64,000 bases of DNA from Sphingomonadales bacterium (GCA_025356275.1 JANXUK010000121.1:32091-96090); one strand, 5' to 3'; counted from the first letter of the stretch, positions 52,986 through 63,068 are shown. Numbers and translations are program-made. Notes: a model not told the origin generated them from the sequence alone.

Positions 52986-53756
52986 ATGGGTTTTGACAGA
53001 GGGCGTCGCGGCAGGGGCCGGGACAAGCGCGACGGTTTTGGCGAGGAAAGCTTCGATCCGTTCGCTGGCGGTGGGCAGGATCGCTTTGGCGGCGGCGGCG
53101 GCGGCAATCGTGGCGGCTTTGGCGGTGATCGCGGCGGCTTTGGCGGTGGCGACCGTGGCGGCTTCAGCGGCGGCGGGGCCCCGCGCAGCGGCGGCTTCGG
53201 CGGCGGAGCGCCCCGCGGACCGGGCGGTGGCGGCGGTGCGGGCGGCATGCCTGCGCAGGTCGTTGGCCAGGGCAAGGGCGTCGTAAAATTCTTCAACACC
53301 CAGAAGGGTTTCGGCTTCATTCAGCGCGAAGACGGCGGCGAAGATGTGTTTGTTCACATTAGCGCAGTCGAGCGTGCCGGGCTTGAGGGTCTGGCCGAAG
53401 GGCAGGGGCTGGAATTCACTCTGGTCGATCGCGGCGGCAAGATTTCGGCCAGCGATCTGGCCGTGGTCGGTGACGTTATCGCGGTTGCCAAGCGCGATGC
53501 CGCGCCGCCGCCTACTGCCCAGCAGCGGCAGCTGACCGGCGAAAAGGCTACCGGGACGGTCAAGTTCTTCAACGCGATGAAGGGCTTCGGCTTTATCACG
53601 CGTGACGATGGCCAGCCGGACGCGTTCGTGCATATCAGCGCTGTCGAGCGTTCGGGTATGCGCGAGTTGAATGAAGGCGACAGGCTGGAATTCGACATCG
53701 AGGTCGATCGACGAGGGAAGTATTCGGCGGTCAACCTGGTGCCGCATCAGGGCTGA
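52986..53756 (+). CDS. Two-domain cold-shock protein with Gly-rich N-terminus
   Basis: RNA-binding protein of about 256 residues. An N-terminal ~95-residue stretch is extremely rich in Gly, Arg and Phe ([17 protein letters not shown]), as in RGG boxes. Two cold-shock domains follow: [16 protein letters not shown] with [13 protein letters not shown], and [16 protein letters not shown] with [12 protein letters not shown], each holding RNP1 and RNP2. Duplicated CSD proteins are common in alphaproteobacteria, but the long RGG-like tail is less usual. ATG 52986 is chosen; the frame extends to GTG 52923. A perfect hairpin follows at 53821. Confidence 0.9.
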   Translation: MGFDRGRRGRGRDKRDGFGEESFDPFAGGGQDRFGGGGGGNRGGFGGDRGGFGGGDRGGFSGGGAPRSGGFGGGAPRGPGGGGGAGGMPAQVVGQGKGVVKFFNTQKGFGFIQREDGGEDVFVHISAVERAGLEGLAEGQGLEFTLVDRGGKISASDLAVVGDVIAVAKRDAAPPPTAQQRQLTGEKATGTVKFFNAMKGFGFITRDDGQPDAFVHISAVERSGMRELNEGDRLEFDIEVDRRGKYSAVNLVPHQG

Positions 53757-53820
53757 CCCCGTAGGCATAGCCTCTGTCTAGGTCGATCCGACCGGCGGAC
53801 GCTGCTGAACATATGCGCGC

Positions 53821-53863
53821 AAATGGCGGCTTTCCCGGGATATCTCCGGGAAAGCCGCCATTT
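53821..53863. terminator. Perfect 18-bp hairpin after the cold-shock gene
   Basis: AAATGGCGGCTTTCCCGG (53821-53838) pairs with its exact complement at 53846-53863 across a 7-nt loop. A T-rich stretch follows (TTTGTCGTTT). It lies between the cold-shock gene and argD and probably ends the former transcript. Confidence 0.8.
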
Positions 53864-53921
53864 GTCGTTTGCATTGATTCCTGATCAAATCCCTCGCGAA
53901 GTCAAAGTCAAAGGAACTGCC

Positions 53922-55115
53922 ATGTCGATCACCCCATTGATGCCGGTTTACCCCAGATGTGGTTTTCGCCCGGTACGTGGTGAGCATTGCCATCTGATCG
54001 GTGAAGATGGCCGCGCCTATCTGGATTTCGCATCGGGCATTGCGGTGAATATCCTTGGCCATTCGCATGAGGGCCTGATTGGCGCTATCCAGCGGCAGGC
54101 GGCGGCGTTGATGCATGTCTCGAACCTGTATGGCAGCCCGCAGGGTGAGCATCTGGCACAGCGGCTGGTCGATCTGACCTTTGCCGATACGGTGTTTTTC
54201 ACCAATTCGGGGGCCGAGGCGGTCGAGTGCGCGATCAAGACCGCGCGCGCTTATCACAGCCATGTCGGCGATGGTGACCGGCACGAGCTGATCACCTTCG
54301 GCAATGCATTTCATGGGCGCACTATGGCGACGATCAGCGCTTCCGATCAGGAAAAGATGCATCACGGCTTTCTACCGCTGCTATCGGGATTCAAATATGT
54401 ACCGTTTGGCGATCTGGCGGCGGCGGCGGCGGCGATTGGTCCGAACACCGCTGGCTTCCTCGTCGAGCCGATCCAGGGTGAGGGCGGAATCAAGGTCCCA
54501 CCCGAAGATTTCCTGCCTGGGCTGCGGCAGCTCGCCGATGAGCATGGGCTGTTGCTGGTGCTGGATGAGGTGCAAAGCGGGGTAGCGCGTTCGGGCACGC
54601 TTTATGCGCATGAGCAATGGGGCATCACGCCTGACATCCTGGCGAGCGCCAAGGGTCTTGGCGGAGGCTTTCCGCTCGGCGCGTGCTTGGCGACGGAGAA
54701 GGCGGCGCGCGGTATGGTCGCGGGGACGCATGGCTCGACCTATGGCGGCAACCCGCTGGCGATGGCTGCTGCCGAGGCGGTGCTCGACGCGGTGGGGGAC
54801 GAGGAGTTTCTCGCCGGCGTCCGGGCAAAGGGTGCCAAATTGACGGCTCGGCTGGAACAATTCATCGGCAATTATCCCGACCTGTTCGAGCTGGTCCGCG
54901 GGCGCGGCCTGCTGATCGGGCTGAAGATGCGGTGTGAAAGCCGGCCATTCGTCGCCCATCTGCGCGACAATCATCAGCTGCTAACCGTGGCAGCGGGCGA
55001 TCAGACGGTGCGGATTCTGCCGCCGCTGGTGATCGATGACGCGCATATTGAAGAGTTCATGGCAAAGCTGTCAGCTGCGGCGGCCAGCTTTGCCGTGCCG
55101 GAGCATGCAAAATGA
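53922..55115 (+). CDS. argD: Acetylornithine/succinyldiaminopimelate aminotransferase
   Basis: PLP-dependent class III aminotransferase of 397 residues for arginine biosynthesis (N-acetylornithine formation). Motifs are [56 protein letters not shown] and the PLP lysine in [18 protein letters not shown] 53922 has AAGGA 6-7 nt upstream; the longer frame starts inside the terminator hairpin and is rejected. Its stop overlaps argF by 4 bp, supporting the arginine assignment. Confidence 0.94.
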   Translation: MSITPLMPVYPRCGFRPVRGEHCHLIGEDGRAYLDFASGIAVNILGHSHEGLIGAIQRQAAALMHVSNLYGSPQGEHLAQRLVDLTFADTVFFTNSGAEAVECAIKTARAYHSHVGDGDRHELITFGNAFHGRTMATISASDQEKMHHGFLPLLSGFKYVPFGDLAAAAAAIGPNTAGFLVEPIQGEGGIKVPPEDFLPGLRQLADEHGLLLVLDEVQSGVARSGTLYAHEQWGITPDILASAKGLGGGFPLGACLATEKAARGMVAGTHGSTYGGNPLAMAAAEAVLDAVGDEEFLAGVRAKGAKLTARLEQFIGNYPDLFELVRGRGLLIGLKMRCESRPFVAHLRDNHQLLTVAAGDQTVRILPPLVIDDAHIEEFMAKLSAAAASFAVPEHAK

Positions 55116-56038
55116 CAAGGCATTTCCTCAATCTCGCAGATGCCGGTGGCAACGCGGTCGCCGCGATGCTGGGCGATGCGCTCGACCGTAAGGCGGCGCG
55201 GAAGGGATGGGCCAAGGGCCGCGTTGATGCGGATGCCCCATTGGCCGGGCGCGTGTTGGCGATGATCTTTGAAAAGAATTCGACTCGCACCCGCGTGTCG
55301 TTCGACATGGCGATGCGCCAGCTCGGCGGCAGTGCGATGGTGATGGAAGCGGGCGGCATGCAGCTCGGCCGCGGTGAATCGATCGCCGACACCGCCCGCG
55401 TGCTCAGCCGGATGGTCGACGCGATCATGATCCGCACTGATGATCATGCCAAGATCGAAGAGCTGGCCCATTATGCCACTGTGCCGGTGATCAATGGACT
55501 TACCAATCAATCGCACCCATGCCAGATCATGGCCGACCTGATGACGATTTTGGAACGCGGGCTGGCGTTGCCTGGCCTGGAAGTGGCTTGGCTGGGTGAT
55601 GGCAATAACGTGCTGGCTTCACTTATCGAGGCAGCGGGTATGATGCGGTTCAACCTGCGGGTTGGTGGGCCCGCGGCCTATGCCCCCGACATGGAATTTG
55701 TTGAACGGGCGCTTGCGCTGGGCGCGGCCATCACCATCACCACTGATGCCGCGCAAGCTGCGGCAGGGGCGCAGGTCGTGGTTACCGATTGCTGGGTGTC
55801 GATGGGGCAGACGGGTGGGGAAGCCAAGCGGACCGCGCTGCACCCCTACCAGGTTGACGAAGCGTTAATGTCACGCACCGCGCCGGGGGCCATATTCCTG
55901 CACTGCCTGCCGGCGCATCGGGGTGAGGAGGTAACCGATACGGTGATCGATGGAACGCAGTCGGCGGTTTGGGACGAGGCGGAAAATCGGCTCCATGCGC
56001 AAAAGTCGATCCTGCGCTGGGCGCTCGGTCAGCTGTGA
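55112..56038 (+). CDS. argF: Ornithine carbamoyltransferase
   Basis: Enzyme of 308 residues joining carbamoyl phosphate to ornithine to give citrulline. The carbamoyl-phosphate site is [27 protein letters not shown] is the second binding motif, DCWVSMGQ the ornithine loop, and [11 protein letters not shown] the catalytic Cys segment. It overlaps argD by ATGA and the downstream Hsp33 gene by GTGA, so argD-argF-hslO is one coupled unit. Confidence 0.96.
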   Translation: MTRHFLNLADAGGNAVAAMLGDALDRKAARKGWAKGRVDADAPLAGRVLAMIFEKNSTRTRVSFDMAMRQLGGSAMVMEAGGMQLGRGESIADTARVLSRMVDAIMIRTDDHAKIEELAHYATVPVINGLTNQSHPCQIMADLMTILERGLALPGLEVAWLGDGNNVLASLIEAAGMMRFNLRVGGPAAYAPDMEFVERALALGAAITITTDAAQAAAGAQVVVTDCWVSMGQTGGEAKRTALHPYQVDEALMSRTAPGAIFLHCLPAHRGEEVTDTVIDGTQSAVWDEAENRLHAQKSILRWALGQL

Positions 56039-56943
56039 TTGCCGATGGGAAAATGCAGGGTGGTGAGACTGGATTGGATCAGATGCTCACCTTTACCTTG
56101 CCGGATCGGCACGCGCGCGGGCGTATGGTTCGCTTGGGTCCGACGCTCGATCTTATCCTGTCGGCGCATGATTATGCGCCGCCCATTCGTGATCTGTTGG
56201 CGGAAGCATTGGTCATTACCGCGCTTATTGGCTCCCTGCTCAAGGAGGATGGCAGCCAGTTGACGATGCAAGCGCAGACCGAGGGTGGTGTTGTAGACCT
56301 GCTGGCTTGCGATTATCGTGGGGGTGAGCTGAGAGGCTATATTCGTCACGATACCAACCGGTTGGCGATCTTGGGGCCTCGGCCATCGCTGTTTGCGCTG
56401 CTTGGACGGGGCTATCTCGGGGTTACATTCAATGTCGGCCCTTCGGGTCAGCGTTATCAGGGAATCGTACCATTGGAGAGGAGATCGCTAACCGAAACGG
56501 TACAGAGCTACTTTGTGCAATCCGAGCAGGTGCCGACGCTGATGCGCGTTGGGCTGGGTGGAGGGCCGGGCGGTTGGATCGCGGGCGGTTTGCTTGTCCA
56601 ACATCTGGCTGAGGGCGAGGAGGGGCGCGCCCGGCTTCACGTTCGGCTCGATCATCCGGAGTGGGAGCATGTTACGGCGCTTGCCGGCACCACCAGTGCA
56701 GAGGAATTGACCGATCCTGCACTGCCGCTCGAAACGATCGTGTGGCGGTTGTTTCACGAGGAGCGCGAGATCCGCGTTCTGCCAGGTCGCGCATTGAGCC
56801 GCGGCTGCCGCTGCACTGCCGAGCACTACGCGGCGGTGCTTTCGCAATTCGGCGATGACGATCGGAGCGAGATGCGGGACTCGACGGGGATGATTCCCGT
56901 TGATTGCGCCTTTTGTGCCAAGGTATTCCGCATCGTCGCCTGA
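56035..56943 (+). CDS. hslO: Hsp33 redox-regulated chaperone
   Basis: Holdase chaperone of about 302 residues activated by oxidation. The N-terminal core shows [17 protein letters not shown] and [18 protein letters not shown] helices, and the C-terminal zinc switch has Cys-X-Cys (GCRCTAEHY) and Cys-X2-Cys (DCAFCAKVF). GTG 56035 overlaps the argF stop by 4 bp and is taken as the start; ATG 56053 is an alternative six codons later. The argF-hslO neighbourhood is frequent in sphingomonads. Confidence 0.92.
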   Translation: MIADGKMQGGETGLDQMLTFTLPDRHARGRMVRLGPTLDLILSAHDYAPPIRDLLAEALVITALIGSLLKEDGSQLTMQAQTEGGVVDLLACDYRGGELRGYIRHDTNRLAILGPRPSLFALLGRGYLGVTFNVGPSGQRYQGIVPLERRSLTETVQSYFVQSEQVPTLMRVGLGGGPGGWIAGGLLVQHLAEGEEGRARLHVRLDHPEWEHVTALAGTTSAEELTDPALPLETIVWRLFHEEREIRVLPGRALSRGCRCTAEHYAAVLSQFGDDDRSEMRDSTGMIPVDCAFCAKVFRIVA

Positions 56944-57013
56944 CATCGATGTTCGTCCGCCCGCGACGCTCGTGTCCTCTTGTCGGGAGAATTGTGGCGC
57001 GCTAGCCAGAGCC

Positions 57014-57715
57014 ATGCAGGACCATACTTCCAAACCTCAGGCCAAGGCCGTGATTTTGCTTTCCGGCGGACTCGATTCGATGGTCGCTGCGGGAATCGCG
57101 CGAGCGAGTGGGTATAGCCTGTACGCGCTGACGATTGATTACAACCAACGTCATCGGCGTGAAATTGCCTCGGCCTCGGCGATAGCAGTATCGCTCAACG
57201 CTGCGAAACACACGATTCTGCCGCTGGACCTCCGGCAATTTGGAGGATCTGCGTTAACCGACGAGATCGCTGTTCCAAAGCAGGGTGTTGGGACCGACAT
57301 TCCGGTGACCTATGTCCCCGCACGTAACCTGGTGTTTCTGTCGCTCACGCTGGCTTGGGCGGAAGCACTGGGTGCGCGCGACATTTTTATCGGGGTAAAT
57401 GCGCTCGACTATTCGGGCTATCCGGATTGCCGGCCGGAATTTATTGCGGCCTTCGCCGATATTGCCAAGCTCGCGACCAAAGTCGGTGCAGAGGGGGGGG
57501 GCGTGCGAATCCACGCGCCGCTGCAATATATGTCCAAGGCCGGTATCGCGCGCGAGGCGGCGAGGCTTGGGCTTGATCCGGGGCTCAGCTGGTCGTGCTA
57601 TGATCCGCAGCCCGACGGTTTAGCCTGCGGAGGTTGCGATTCGTGCCGGCTCCGACTGGCTGGCTTTGCCGAAGCTGGGCTGGTTGACCCGCTGGGCTAC
57701 GCAACCACCGGATAA
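57014..57715 (+). CDS. queC: 7-cyano-7-deazaguanine synthase
   Basis: ATP-dependent enzyme of 233 residues converting 7-carboxy-7-deazaguanine to preQ0 in queuosine synthesis. The PP-loop is AVILLSGGLDSMVAAG, VPARNLVFLSLTLAWAEA is conserved, and the C-terminal zinc site is WSCYDPQ...CGGCDSCRLR. ATG 57014 starts just before the PP-loop. A 70-bp gap separates it from hslO. No preQ1 riboswitch-like structure is seen ahead of it. Confidence 0.95.
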   Translation: MQDHTSKPQAKAVILLSGGLDSMVAAGIARASGYSLYALTIDYNQRHRREIASASAIAVSLNAAKHTILPLDLRQFGGSALTDEIAVPKQGVGTDIPVTYVPARNLVFLSLTLAWAEALGARDIFIGVNALDYSGYPDCRPEFIAAFADIAKLATKVGAEGGGVRIHAPLQYMSKAGIAREAARLGLDPGLSWSCYDPQPDGLACGGCDSCRLRLAGFAEAGLVDPLGYATTG

Positions 57716-57782
57716 CTTGAATCGTAGCCGGCCGCGTCCAACGCGCAGCCCAGGCGGATAACGATCTCACCGCACAATGCAA

Positions 57783-57806
57783 AGGGGCCGGATTTCTCCG
57801 GCCCCT
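57783..57806 (-). terminator. Terminator between queC and the OmpA gene
   Basis: AGGGGCCGGA (57783-57792) pairs perfectly with TCCGGCCCCT (57797-57806) over a 4-nt loop. On the minus strand it is followed by TTTGCATTG, so it best serves the leftward OmpA gene and may also stop queC. Confidence 0.8.
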
Positions 57807-57827
57807 CGCTTATTCAGGTGGTCTGGC

Positions 57828-58928
57828 TTAGTTGCCCGAACCCGGACCGTAGGTGATTTCCACCCGGCGGTTCTGCAGTTCACGGACACCATCGGCGGTC
57901 GGCACGCGCGGGTTGAGCTTACCGAACGCCTGGCTGGAAATCGCCGTGTCGGCAATGCCATGGGCGGTGAGGTAAGAACGAACCGAAGTGTTACGCCGTC
58001 CCGAAAGACCCAGGTTGTACTTCTGGGTACCAGCAAGATCGGTGTAGCCAGCCAGCATGATCGGCACGGTGCCGCAATTGCCATAGGCCTGCACTGCGCT
58101 GTCCAGAATGGTCGCAGCCTCAGGCGTGATGTCCGACTTATCGAAGTCGAAGAACACGATGTACGGCCCCTTATTGCACACAGGCGGCGGCGGAGGTGGC
58201 GGAGGAGGCGGCGGCGGAGGTGGCGGAGGCGGCGGCGGCGGCGGAGGCGGCGGCGGAGGCGGAGGCGGCGGAGGCGACCCAAAGTTATAGGTCAGCGTAG
58301 CCATCAACGAGTGCGACCGGAACACGCCGCGATCGAGGCGGTTGTTGAGTGTGGTGAAATGGTTGGCGCCGGCGGCATCAAAATACCGATACCTCAAGCC
58401 AACATCCCAATGGTCGCTGATGGGAGCGCGGATGCCAGCCAGGGCCTGCCATGCGAATCCCGAGCGTGACGCATTCACGCCAAACTGGCCATGGCTGACT
58501 GCAATTTCACGAACGCGGGCAACACCAACGCCGCCACCGACGAAACCCTGCAGACCATTGTCAGGTCCGAAATCGAGCAGTCCGTTGACCATTCCGCTCA
58601 CCGCATCGGCATGCCCAACCAGCGTGGCAGGCGCGGAGTAGATGTTATTCTGCGGGTCCAGATACTTCCTTACATTGACCCGACGATAGCCAGCCTCGGC
58701 CTCAAGGCGGAACGCGCCAAAGTCATAGCCGACAGCACCGGTAACGTCGTAGCCAACCTTGTCCTTCAGCGTACCATCCGAGGCGCCAGTGGCTAAAACA
58801 GTAAGTGTCTGATCTTGCGCGACAACGGCACCGAGGCCATCTTCGATGTACCACGATTTGTCGCGGGCCAGGGCGGGAGTGGCGAGGGCCGTAGAGGCCA
58901 ATGCCATCCCCAGGACAAGCTTGCGCAT
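57828..58928 (-). CDS. OmpA-family outer membrane protein with poly-proline linker
   Basis: Porin-like protein of 366 residues: signal peptide ending PALA, an eight-stranded beta-barrel of the OmpA/OmpW type up to about residue 217, a run of 31 consecutive prolines, and a C-terminal OmpA peptidoglycan-binding domain (YIVFFDFDKSDITPEAATIL; LAGYTDLAGTQKYNLGLSGR). It ties the outer membrane to the cell wall. A terminator follows at 57783. It lies next to the GTA-type cluster but has no phage features. Confidence 0.93.
   Translation of the reverse strand: MRKLVLGMALASTALATPALARDKSWYIEDGLGAVVAQDQTLTVLATGASDGTLKDKVGYDVTGAVGYDFGAFRLEAEAGYRRVNVRKYLDPQNNIYSAPATLVGHADAVSGMVNGLLDFGPDNGLQGFVGGGVGVARVREIAVSHGQFGVNASRSGFAWQALAGIRAPISDHWDVGLRYRYFDAAGANHFTTLNNRLDRGVFRSHSLMATLTYNFGSPPPPPPPPPPPPPPPPPPPPPPPPPPPPPPPVCNKGPYIVFFDFDKSDITPEAATILDSAVQAYGNCGTVPIMLAGYTDLAGTQKYNLGLSGRRNTSVRSYLTAHGIADTAISSQAFGKLNPRVPTADGVRELQNRRVEITYGPGSGN
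58182..58274 (-). repeat. Proline codon tract (31 CCN codons)
   Basis: On the plus strand this is an uninterrupted run of NGG triplets (AGG, CGG and a few TGG), encoding 31 prolines between barrel and OmpA domain. Its mix of CCG, CCT and CCA codons is irregular, so slippage is less easy than in a pure repeat. Confidence 0.9.
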
Positions 58929-59117
58929 TAGTAATCCCCTTATTGGATTGAAGGTATGATAGTTGATGAACGTCTATCGCCTTCGATGGACCCACGCAAG
59001 CGCTCAAATTTCTCAACTGTTGCAAAAAAGCCGCAATTACGCGGGCTTGTCGGGGGTTCTGATTATGGCGCTACCCTGGGCAATCGCATCGCCTGCCGAT
59101 TCCGACATCAGAGGTGT

Positions 59118-59576
59118 TCAGCTGCTGGGGAAAATTCCAGCTGTTTGCAAGGCGGTAATCAGACTGGCCAGGGCCGATCGCGCCTCGGTATCGACCGTGG
59201 CGCCGCCCGACGGCGCGGCGGGCAGCGCAGGGGAATGCCACGTCCCGCGAAAATGCATGCGTTGCCCCGATGCGCGATTTAACACGCTCGTCCCGTCCGT
59301 CGGGCTAACAAAGATCCAGTTGCCGGCTTGTCGGCAAGCCAGTTTGCCATCCTGCCCCGCCCAGTCTCCGGCAGCGGAGGCCCCTATCAACCAGTTCGTA
59401 CCATCGGTCGGCGTCGCTGGCGGCGTTGCAGATAGGCCCTCGATGGCACCGTCCATCAGCGCATCGATCAATGCCAGCGACTCGTTGACGAAAACCTCTT
59501 TTTGCGCCTGCGCCGCAAACAACAGCGGCAGGCCGAACCGCGGGGTGATGCTGTCAAAGCTGATGGTAGAGGTCAT
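59118..59576 (-). CDS. DUF2793 domain protein
   Basis: Protein of 152 residues. The conserved start MTSTISFDSITPRFGLPLLFAAQAQKE-like segment (PRFGLPLLFAAQAQKEVFVN) and the repeated TDGTNWLIG / AGNWIFVSPTDGTSVLN pattern are those of DUF2793, a family found at the distal end of phage and gene-transfer-agent tail clusters in alphaproteobacteria. Function is unproven; a tail accessory or adhesion role is inferred from position. It follows the tail protein gene by 67 bp. Confidence 0.85.
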   Translation of the reverse strand: MTSTISFDSITPRFGLPLLFAAQAQKEVFVNESLALIDALMDGAIEGLSATPPATPTDGTNWLIGASAAGDWAGQDGKLACRQAGNWIFVSPTDGTSVLNRASGQRMHFRGTWHSPALPAAPSGGATVDTEARSALASLITALQTAGIFPSS

Positions 59577-59643
59577 GTCATTGTCCCTGCAAAAAGGTGG
59601 GTAGCGACGAACGCATGGCGCGCGATCGCCAGATCCATGCGAG

Positions 59644-61833
59644 CTAAATCAACAGGAGCGCGTCGGACAGCGCATAGGTTCCGCTCTGCTGAACCTGGAA
59701 ACTTCCGCCTGGTGAGGTGCCGGACAGCGACGCCATCGTCGCCGTGTCGATAGTCAGGCTCGGCTGGCTGACCGACCAGACCATCACGGGCGCTGTAAGA
59801 GCCCCGTAACTGACTCGATAGTTCTCAGCTTCCTCTTGCAGGGGTACGTCCACACCGCCCAGCCACTGCCATGCGCCCCGCGCCCGACGCACCCATGCCA
59901 GCGTAAGGCTGCCATCGGCGGCGTGATGTACCGACGGATGCACTGGCGATAACGGTCGCAGGGTGATCCCGCGATTGATGATGGGAGCCTCAACCGCGCC
60001 GGCATCGGCCAGCCCGAGCGCGGCAATGCGCGCCCCCGGATTGCCGCCAACCAAATCGGCCGAAAGCGCAGTCGGCCCTCCGTTCAACAGCGCAAAACCT
60101 TCGCCCGCGACATGGCCGGCAATCGCGTTCTCAGTACCGCCGCGCCCCCTCAGCAAACCCGCAACCCGCCATGCTCCACCGCCAAGCGCGGTCGCGGTCG
60201 TGAACTGAATGATCTCGGACCCGATCAGGGCACGATTACCGCCCGCCGCCAACTGCGTTGTGGTGGCCTCGGCCAGCGCCATATCGGCGCCGGCCAGTTG
60301 CACGGTCAGCGCCGAATTGCGGTCAAACAGCAGCGGCGATGCGGCGCCCAGCGGGACGGCGACGGTGCCGATGATGCTGCGCTTCCGCCCACTCGCACCT
60401 AAGGGCACCAACGCACCGGTGCCTTGATCGACATAAATCGAAGCCCCGCTCCAGCCCGCGCCCGCCGAAGACACCGCCGCATAGATTGCAGCGGTATCGA
60501 GGCTGGTCGTGCCATCAAGCGGCAACTCAAAGGCGATCAGCGAGGTTGCGGCACCCCCAACATCACTGGCCAAGTTGGCCCTCCCCGCATCGCCCGCCAT
60601 ACCCGCCCCGGCGCCCGGAGGAGCGATTCGCTCAAGCGTCAGCTCGACCCCGCTGGCCCGCCATTCCCATACCGTCACGCGCCAAAGTCCGGGGGTCTCC
60701 GACACAATCACCGTCGCACCCGGCACCACCGCCGGGTCAAGCTCGGTTGACCGCCAGGCCAGCGTCTCGCGTGCCCAATTGGCTGCGTTGGCGGTGTGGG
60801 AAACCAATCCAAACGCACTTGCTGCGTTCATCGCGGCGGGCAGCTCGATCGTCTGCGGTTGGCCGGGGCTTGGCTGACCTATCGCTCGCTGCGTCCCTGG
60901 CTGGTAATCGCGGTCGGTATCATAATAGCGCAGCACGCGCGGCGGGTTCGTCGCCAGCGGCGCGCGCTTGCGAGCAAAGCCGGTTCGCGTGCCGAAATCG
61001 CCTTGGCCCACGGCCACCGCTGCCTCGCCCAGCACAATCGGCACCGCTTGTTGCAATTCGGGGGCGATGGTCAGGCTGGTGCCGCTGGCGTCGCAATTCA
61101 TCGGGAACATCGGCTGGAATTTCGCCAACGTCTCCTTGAAGCTGCCCTCGCAGGAAAAGCCGCTGATCCCGCCCAAGGGCACTGCGGCATCGACATCGCC
61201 CAGCAACTCGCCAAACAGCGGCGCCAGCGACAGCGCGCCGCTGTCGGCAAATACCTCGAAACTCATCGCCGGGATGCGGTTGCCGTAATTGGTGAGATCG
61301 AGGTTCTCTAACACCACATAGGGCACGCCGCGAAAGCCCGGGCACAGCGTGGCGCCCTCGGCGCTGGCGATCAGCACATCGGGCGCCTGATTATCATCGC
61401 CCGGATAGAACCGCATCGCGCCACCAACCTTGAGGTCTCCAGCAGCACCGCGCAGCAGAGTGCCGTCGGCCCAGATCCGCCCCACACTGCTCAACGGTCG
61501 GCTGCCCAGCGCCACGGCAAACGACGATGTATACGAATAGGTCGTCACCGAAGGCTTGCCCTTGCCGCCGCCCTGCGATTGCGTGTGCTCGGCCAGGTCG
61601 GTCGCCCAGATAACCGATCCCGCCACCCGCATCGCGCCAAAGTGCCGGGGCAACGCCGCGCCATAGCTGGACGTGGTGACGGTCAGATCGCTCAGCCGCG
61701 CGCCGGAAATACTGCCGCCGCCGATGCTGCTGATGACCGAATTGTCGACTTGCTGGCCGACCAGCGCCCCGATTGCACCGCCCAGCGGCCCGCCGATCAG
61801 GGTGCCGATCGCGGAAAATACCAATGTTGCCAT
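59644..61833 (-). CDS. GTA/phage-like tail protein (distal baseplate/host specificity)
   Basis: Protein of 729 residues starting MATLVFSAIGTLIGGPLGGA with a glycine-rich hydrophobic N-terminus, as in the last structural gene (g15, baseplate megatron) of the Rhodobacter capsulatus GTA cluster. RLSDLTVTTSSYGAALPRHF, WATDLAEHTQSQGGGKG and TTYSYTSSFAVALG are conserved there. It is much shorter than the ~1300 residues of the Rhodobacter protein, lacking the TIM-barrel part. The next upstream gene is the NlpC/P60 peptidase, 9 bp away, in the GTA order. Confidence 0.87.
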   Translation of the reverse strand: MATLVFSAIGTLIGGPLGGAIGALVGQQVDNSVISSIGGGSISGARLSDLTVTTSSYGAALPRHFGAMRVAGSVIWATDLAEHTQSQGGGKGKPSVTTYSYTSSFAVALGSRPLSSVGRIWADGTLLRGAAGDLKVGGAMRFYPGDDNQAPDVLIASAEGATLCPGFRGVPYVVLENLDLTNYGNRIPAMSFEVFADSGALSLAPLFGELLGDVDAAVPLGGISGFSCEGSFKETLAKFQPMFPMNCDASGTSLTIAPELQQAVPIVLGEAAVAVGQGDFGTRTGFARKRAPLATNPPRVLRYYDTDRDYQPGTQRAIGQPSPGQPQTIELPAAMNAASAFGLVSHTANAANWARETLAWRSTELDPAVVPGATVIVSETPGLWRVTVWEWRASGVELTLERIAPPGAGAGMAGDAGRANLASDVGGAATSLIAFELPLDGTTSLDTAAIYAAVSSAGAGWSGASIYVDQGTGALVPLGASGRKRSIIGTVAVPLGAASPLLFDRNSALTVQLAGADMALAEATTTQLAAGGNRALIGSEIIQFTTATALGGGAWRVAGLLRGRGGTENAIAGHVAGEGFALLNGGPTALSADLVGGNPGARIAALGLADAGAVEAPIINRGITLRPLSPVHPSVHHAADGSLTLAWVRRARGAWQWLGGVDVPLQEEAENYRVSYGALTAPVMVWSVSQPSLTIDTATMASLSGTSPGGSFQVQQSGTYALSDALLLI

Positions 61834-61842
61834 GCCAAGTCC

Positions 61843-62253
61843 TCAATTGTGTTCCGCAAGCCGCCAGCGCCCGACCAGCGCGCCTGCCGGCAAGCCCGGC
61901 ACCCGCACTACCCGCCGCAATCCGGCATCGGCATGTACCGCGCCGCCATCTGCCGTGGTGATGGCGAAATGGAACTGACACGGGCCCGCCACCACGATCA
62001 CCACGTCGCCCGGTGCCCCGGCATCTTCCACGACGGCAAAGCCGAACTCCCCAGCGCGCGCAGTGAAATGCGCTATGTCGCGCATCCGCAGCGTATAATC
62101 GCCGGGTAGAGCGGAGTCCCGCCCGCAAGCGCCAAGCGCCGCCGCCAACAGCCCCACACAATCGAGCCCGGTCGCCGGATCACGCCCATGCAAGCGAAAG
62201 CGCGAACCCACCAGGCTCTCCGCCGCATCTGCCAACTGCGCCCCGGCAGTCAT
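61843..62253 (-). CDS. NlpC/P60 family peptidase of the tail cluster (GTA g14 type)
   Basis: Cell-wall peptidase of 136 residues, expected to open peptidoglycan during particle entry. The catalytic Cys is in ATGLDCVGLLAAALG, and the His in CQFHFAITT with HADAGLRRVVRV beyond it. Length and position match the g14 peptidase of GTA clusters. It overlaps the DUF2163 gene by 4 bp upstream. Confidence 0.89.
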   Translation of the reverse strand: MTAGAQLADAAESLVGSRFRLHGRDPATGLDCVGLLAAALGACGRDSALPGDYTLRMRDIAHFTARAGEFGFAVVEDAGAPGDVVIVVAGPCQFHFAITTADGGAVHADAGLRRVVRVPGLPAGALVGRWRLAEHN

Positions 62254-63068
62254 TGCCCCAGCCCATATCGCACGATAAAATCATTACCCGGCAGGAACGG
62301 CTCACCGCGAAAATTGACCACATTGCCAAAGCGATTGGCGCAGGTCTCAAGCGTGTGGTCACATCCCTCGCGGACAATCGCCCGCGCGCCCACCGGCACC
62401 ACCTGATCGATCGGCATGTCCAGCACCAGGCCGCCGCTCTGCACCGCCATCACTCCCATCGCCAACCCTCCATAGGCCCCGTCGAGCCAGCGCAATTGAC
62501 CGCCGACCAGATTGCCAACCGGCTCATCGCTGGTGATCGTTACTGAATTGCCCGCGATATCCTGCCCGGTCACTACTGCGTCATGGCTGAACCGCGCCGC
62601 CGACAATCCGCATCCAATCCCGCAGAAATCGGCGCGGCAGGACGGGCTGGTGCGCGGCACCGGATCGACCGTCAGCTCGGCCTTGCGCGATTGCAGCTCG
62701 GCGGAGAAACTCGCGCCGTCCTCGCTGACCGCACCGATGGTGCCGCTGTAAACGGCGCAATGCTCCAGCGTCTGCCAGTCGACCAGGCCCACCACCACGA
62801 CTGCACCGTCATATCTCCCGGCGATCAGGTCATCGCTGGCGATCGCCGAGCTGCTGATCGCGCCCTGCACTTCGGCGCTGTCGGCTTCAAACCCGGCCGA
62901 GCGGCGGATCGCGGAGGGCACCATGCCCGGCGATGCGCTATGCAGGATGCCATCGAACCACAGATCGGCATCATGCGTGATAAAGCCCAGCGTCACGCCA
63001 TCGGTGCGCAACAGCCGCCAATAGGTCGCCACCGTCTCCAGCGCGCCGGAAAACCAGACCCGGCTCAT
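62250..63068 (-). CDS. DUF2163 tail protein (GTA g13 type)
   Basis: Protein of 272 residues with the DUF2163/BR0599 layout: an N-terminal domain (TYWRLLRTDGVTLGFITHDA) and a C-terminal domain with conserved cysteines (SCRADFCGIGCGLS; REGCDHTLETCANRFGNVVN) that in GTA hub proteins bind an iron-sulfur cluster. ATG 63068 overlaps the upstream gene's stop by ATGA and its own stop overlaps the peptidase start in the same way. The longer frame to 63590 lies inside the neighbouring gene and is rejected. Confidence 0.9.
   Translation of the reverse strand: MSRVWFSGALETVATYWRLLRTDGVTLGFITHDADLWFDGILHSASPGMVPSAIRRSAGFEADSAEVQGAISSSAIASDDLIAGRYDGAVVVVGLVDWQTLEHCAVYSGTIGAVSEDGASFSAELQSRKAELTVDPVPRTSPSCRADFCGIGCGLSAARFSHDAVVTGQDIAGNSVTITSDEPVGNLVGGQLRWLDGAYGGLAMGVMAVQSGGLVLDMPIDQVVPVGARAIVREGCDHTLETCANRFGNVVNFRGEPFLPGNDFIVRYGLGQ

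Noticed and set aside
53823..53921. N-terminal extension of argD from ATG 53823
   Set aside because: It begins inside the perfect terminator hairpin and precedes the conserved start; ATG 53922 has a proper ribosome binding site.
56944..57013. Possible preQ1 riboswitch ahead of queC
   Set aside because: The 70-bp gap lacks the characteristic C-rich loop and A-rich tail of preQ1 aptamers.
58108..58290. Poly-glycine plus-strand frame
   Set aside because: It is the complement of the OmpA poly-proline tract.
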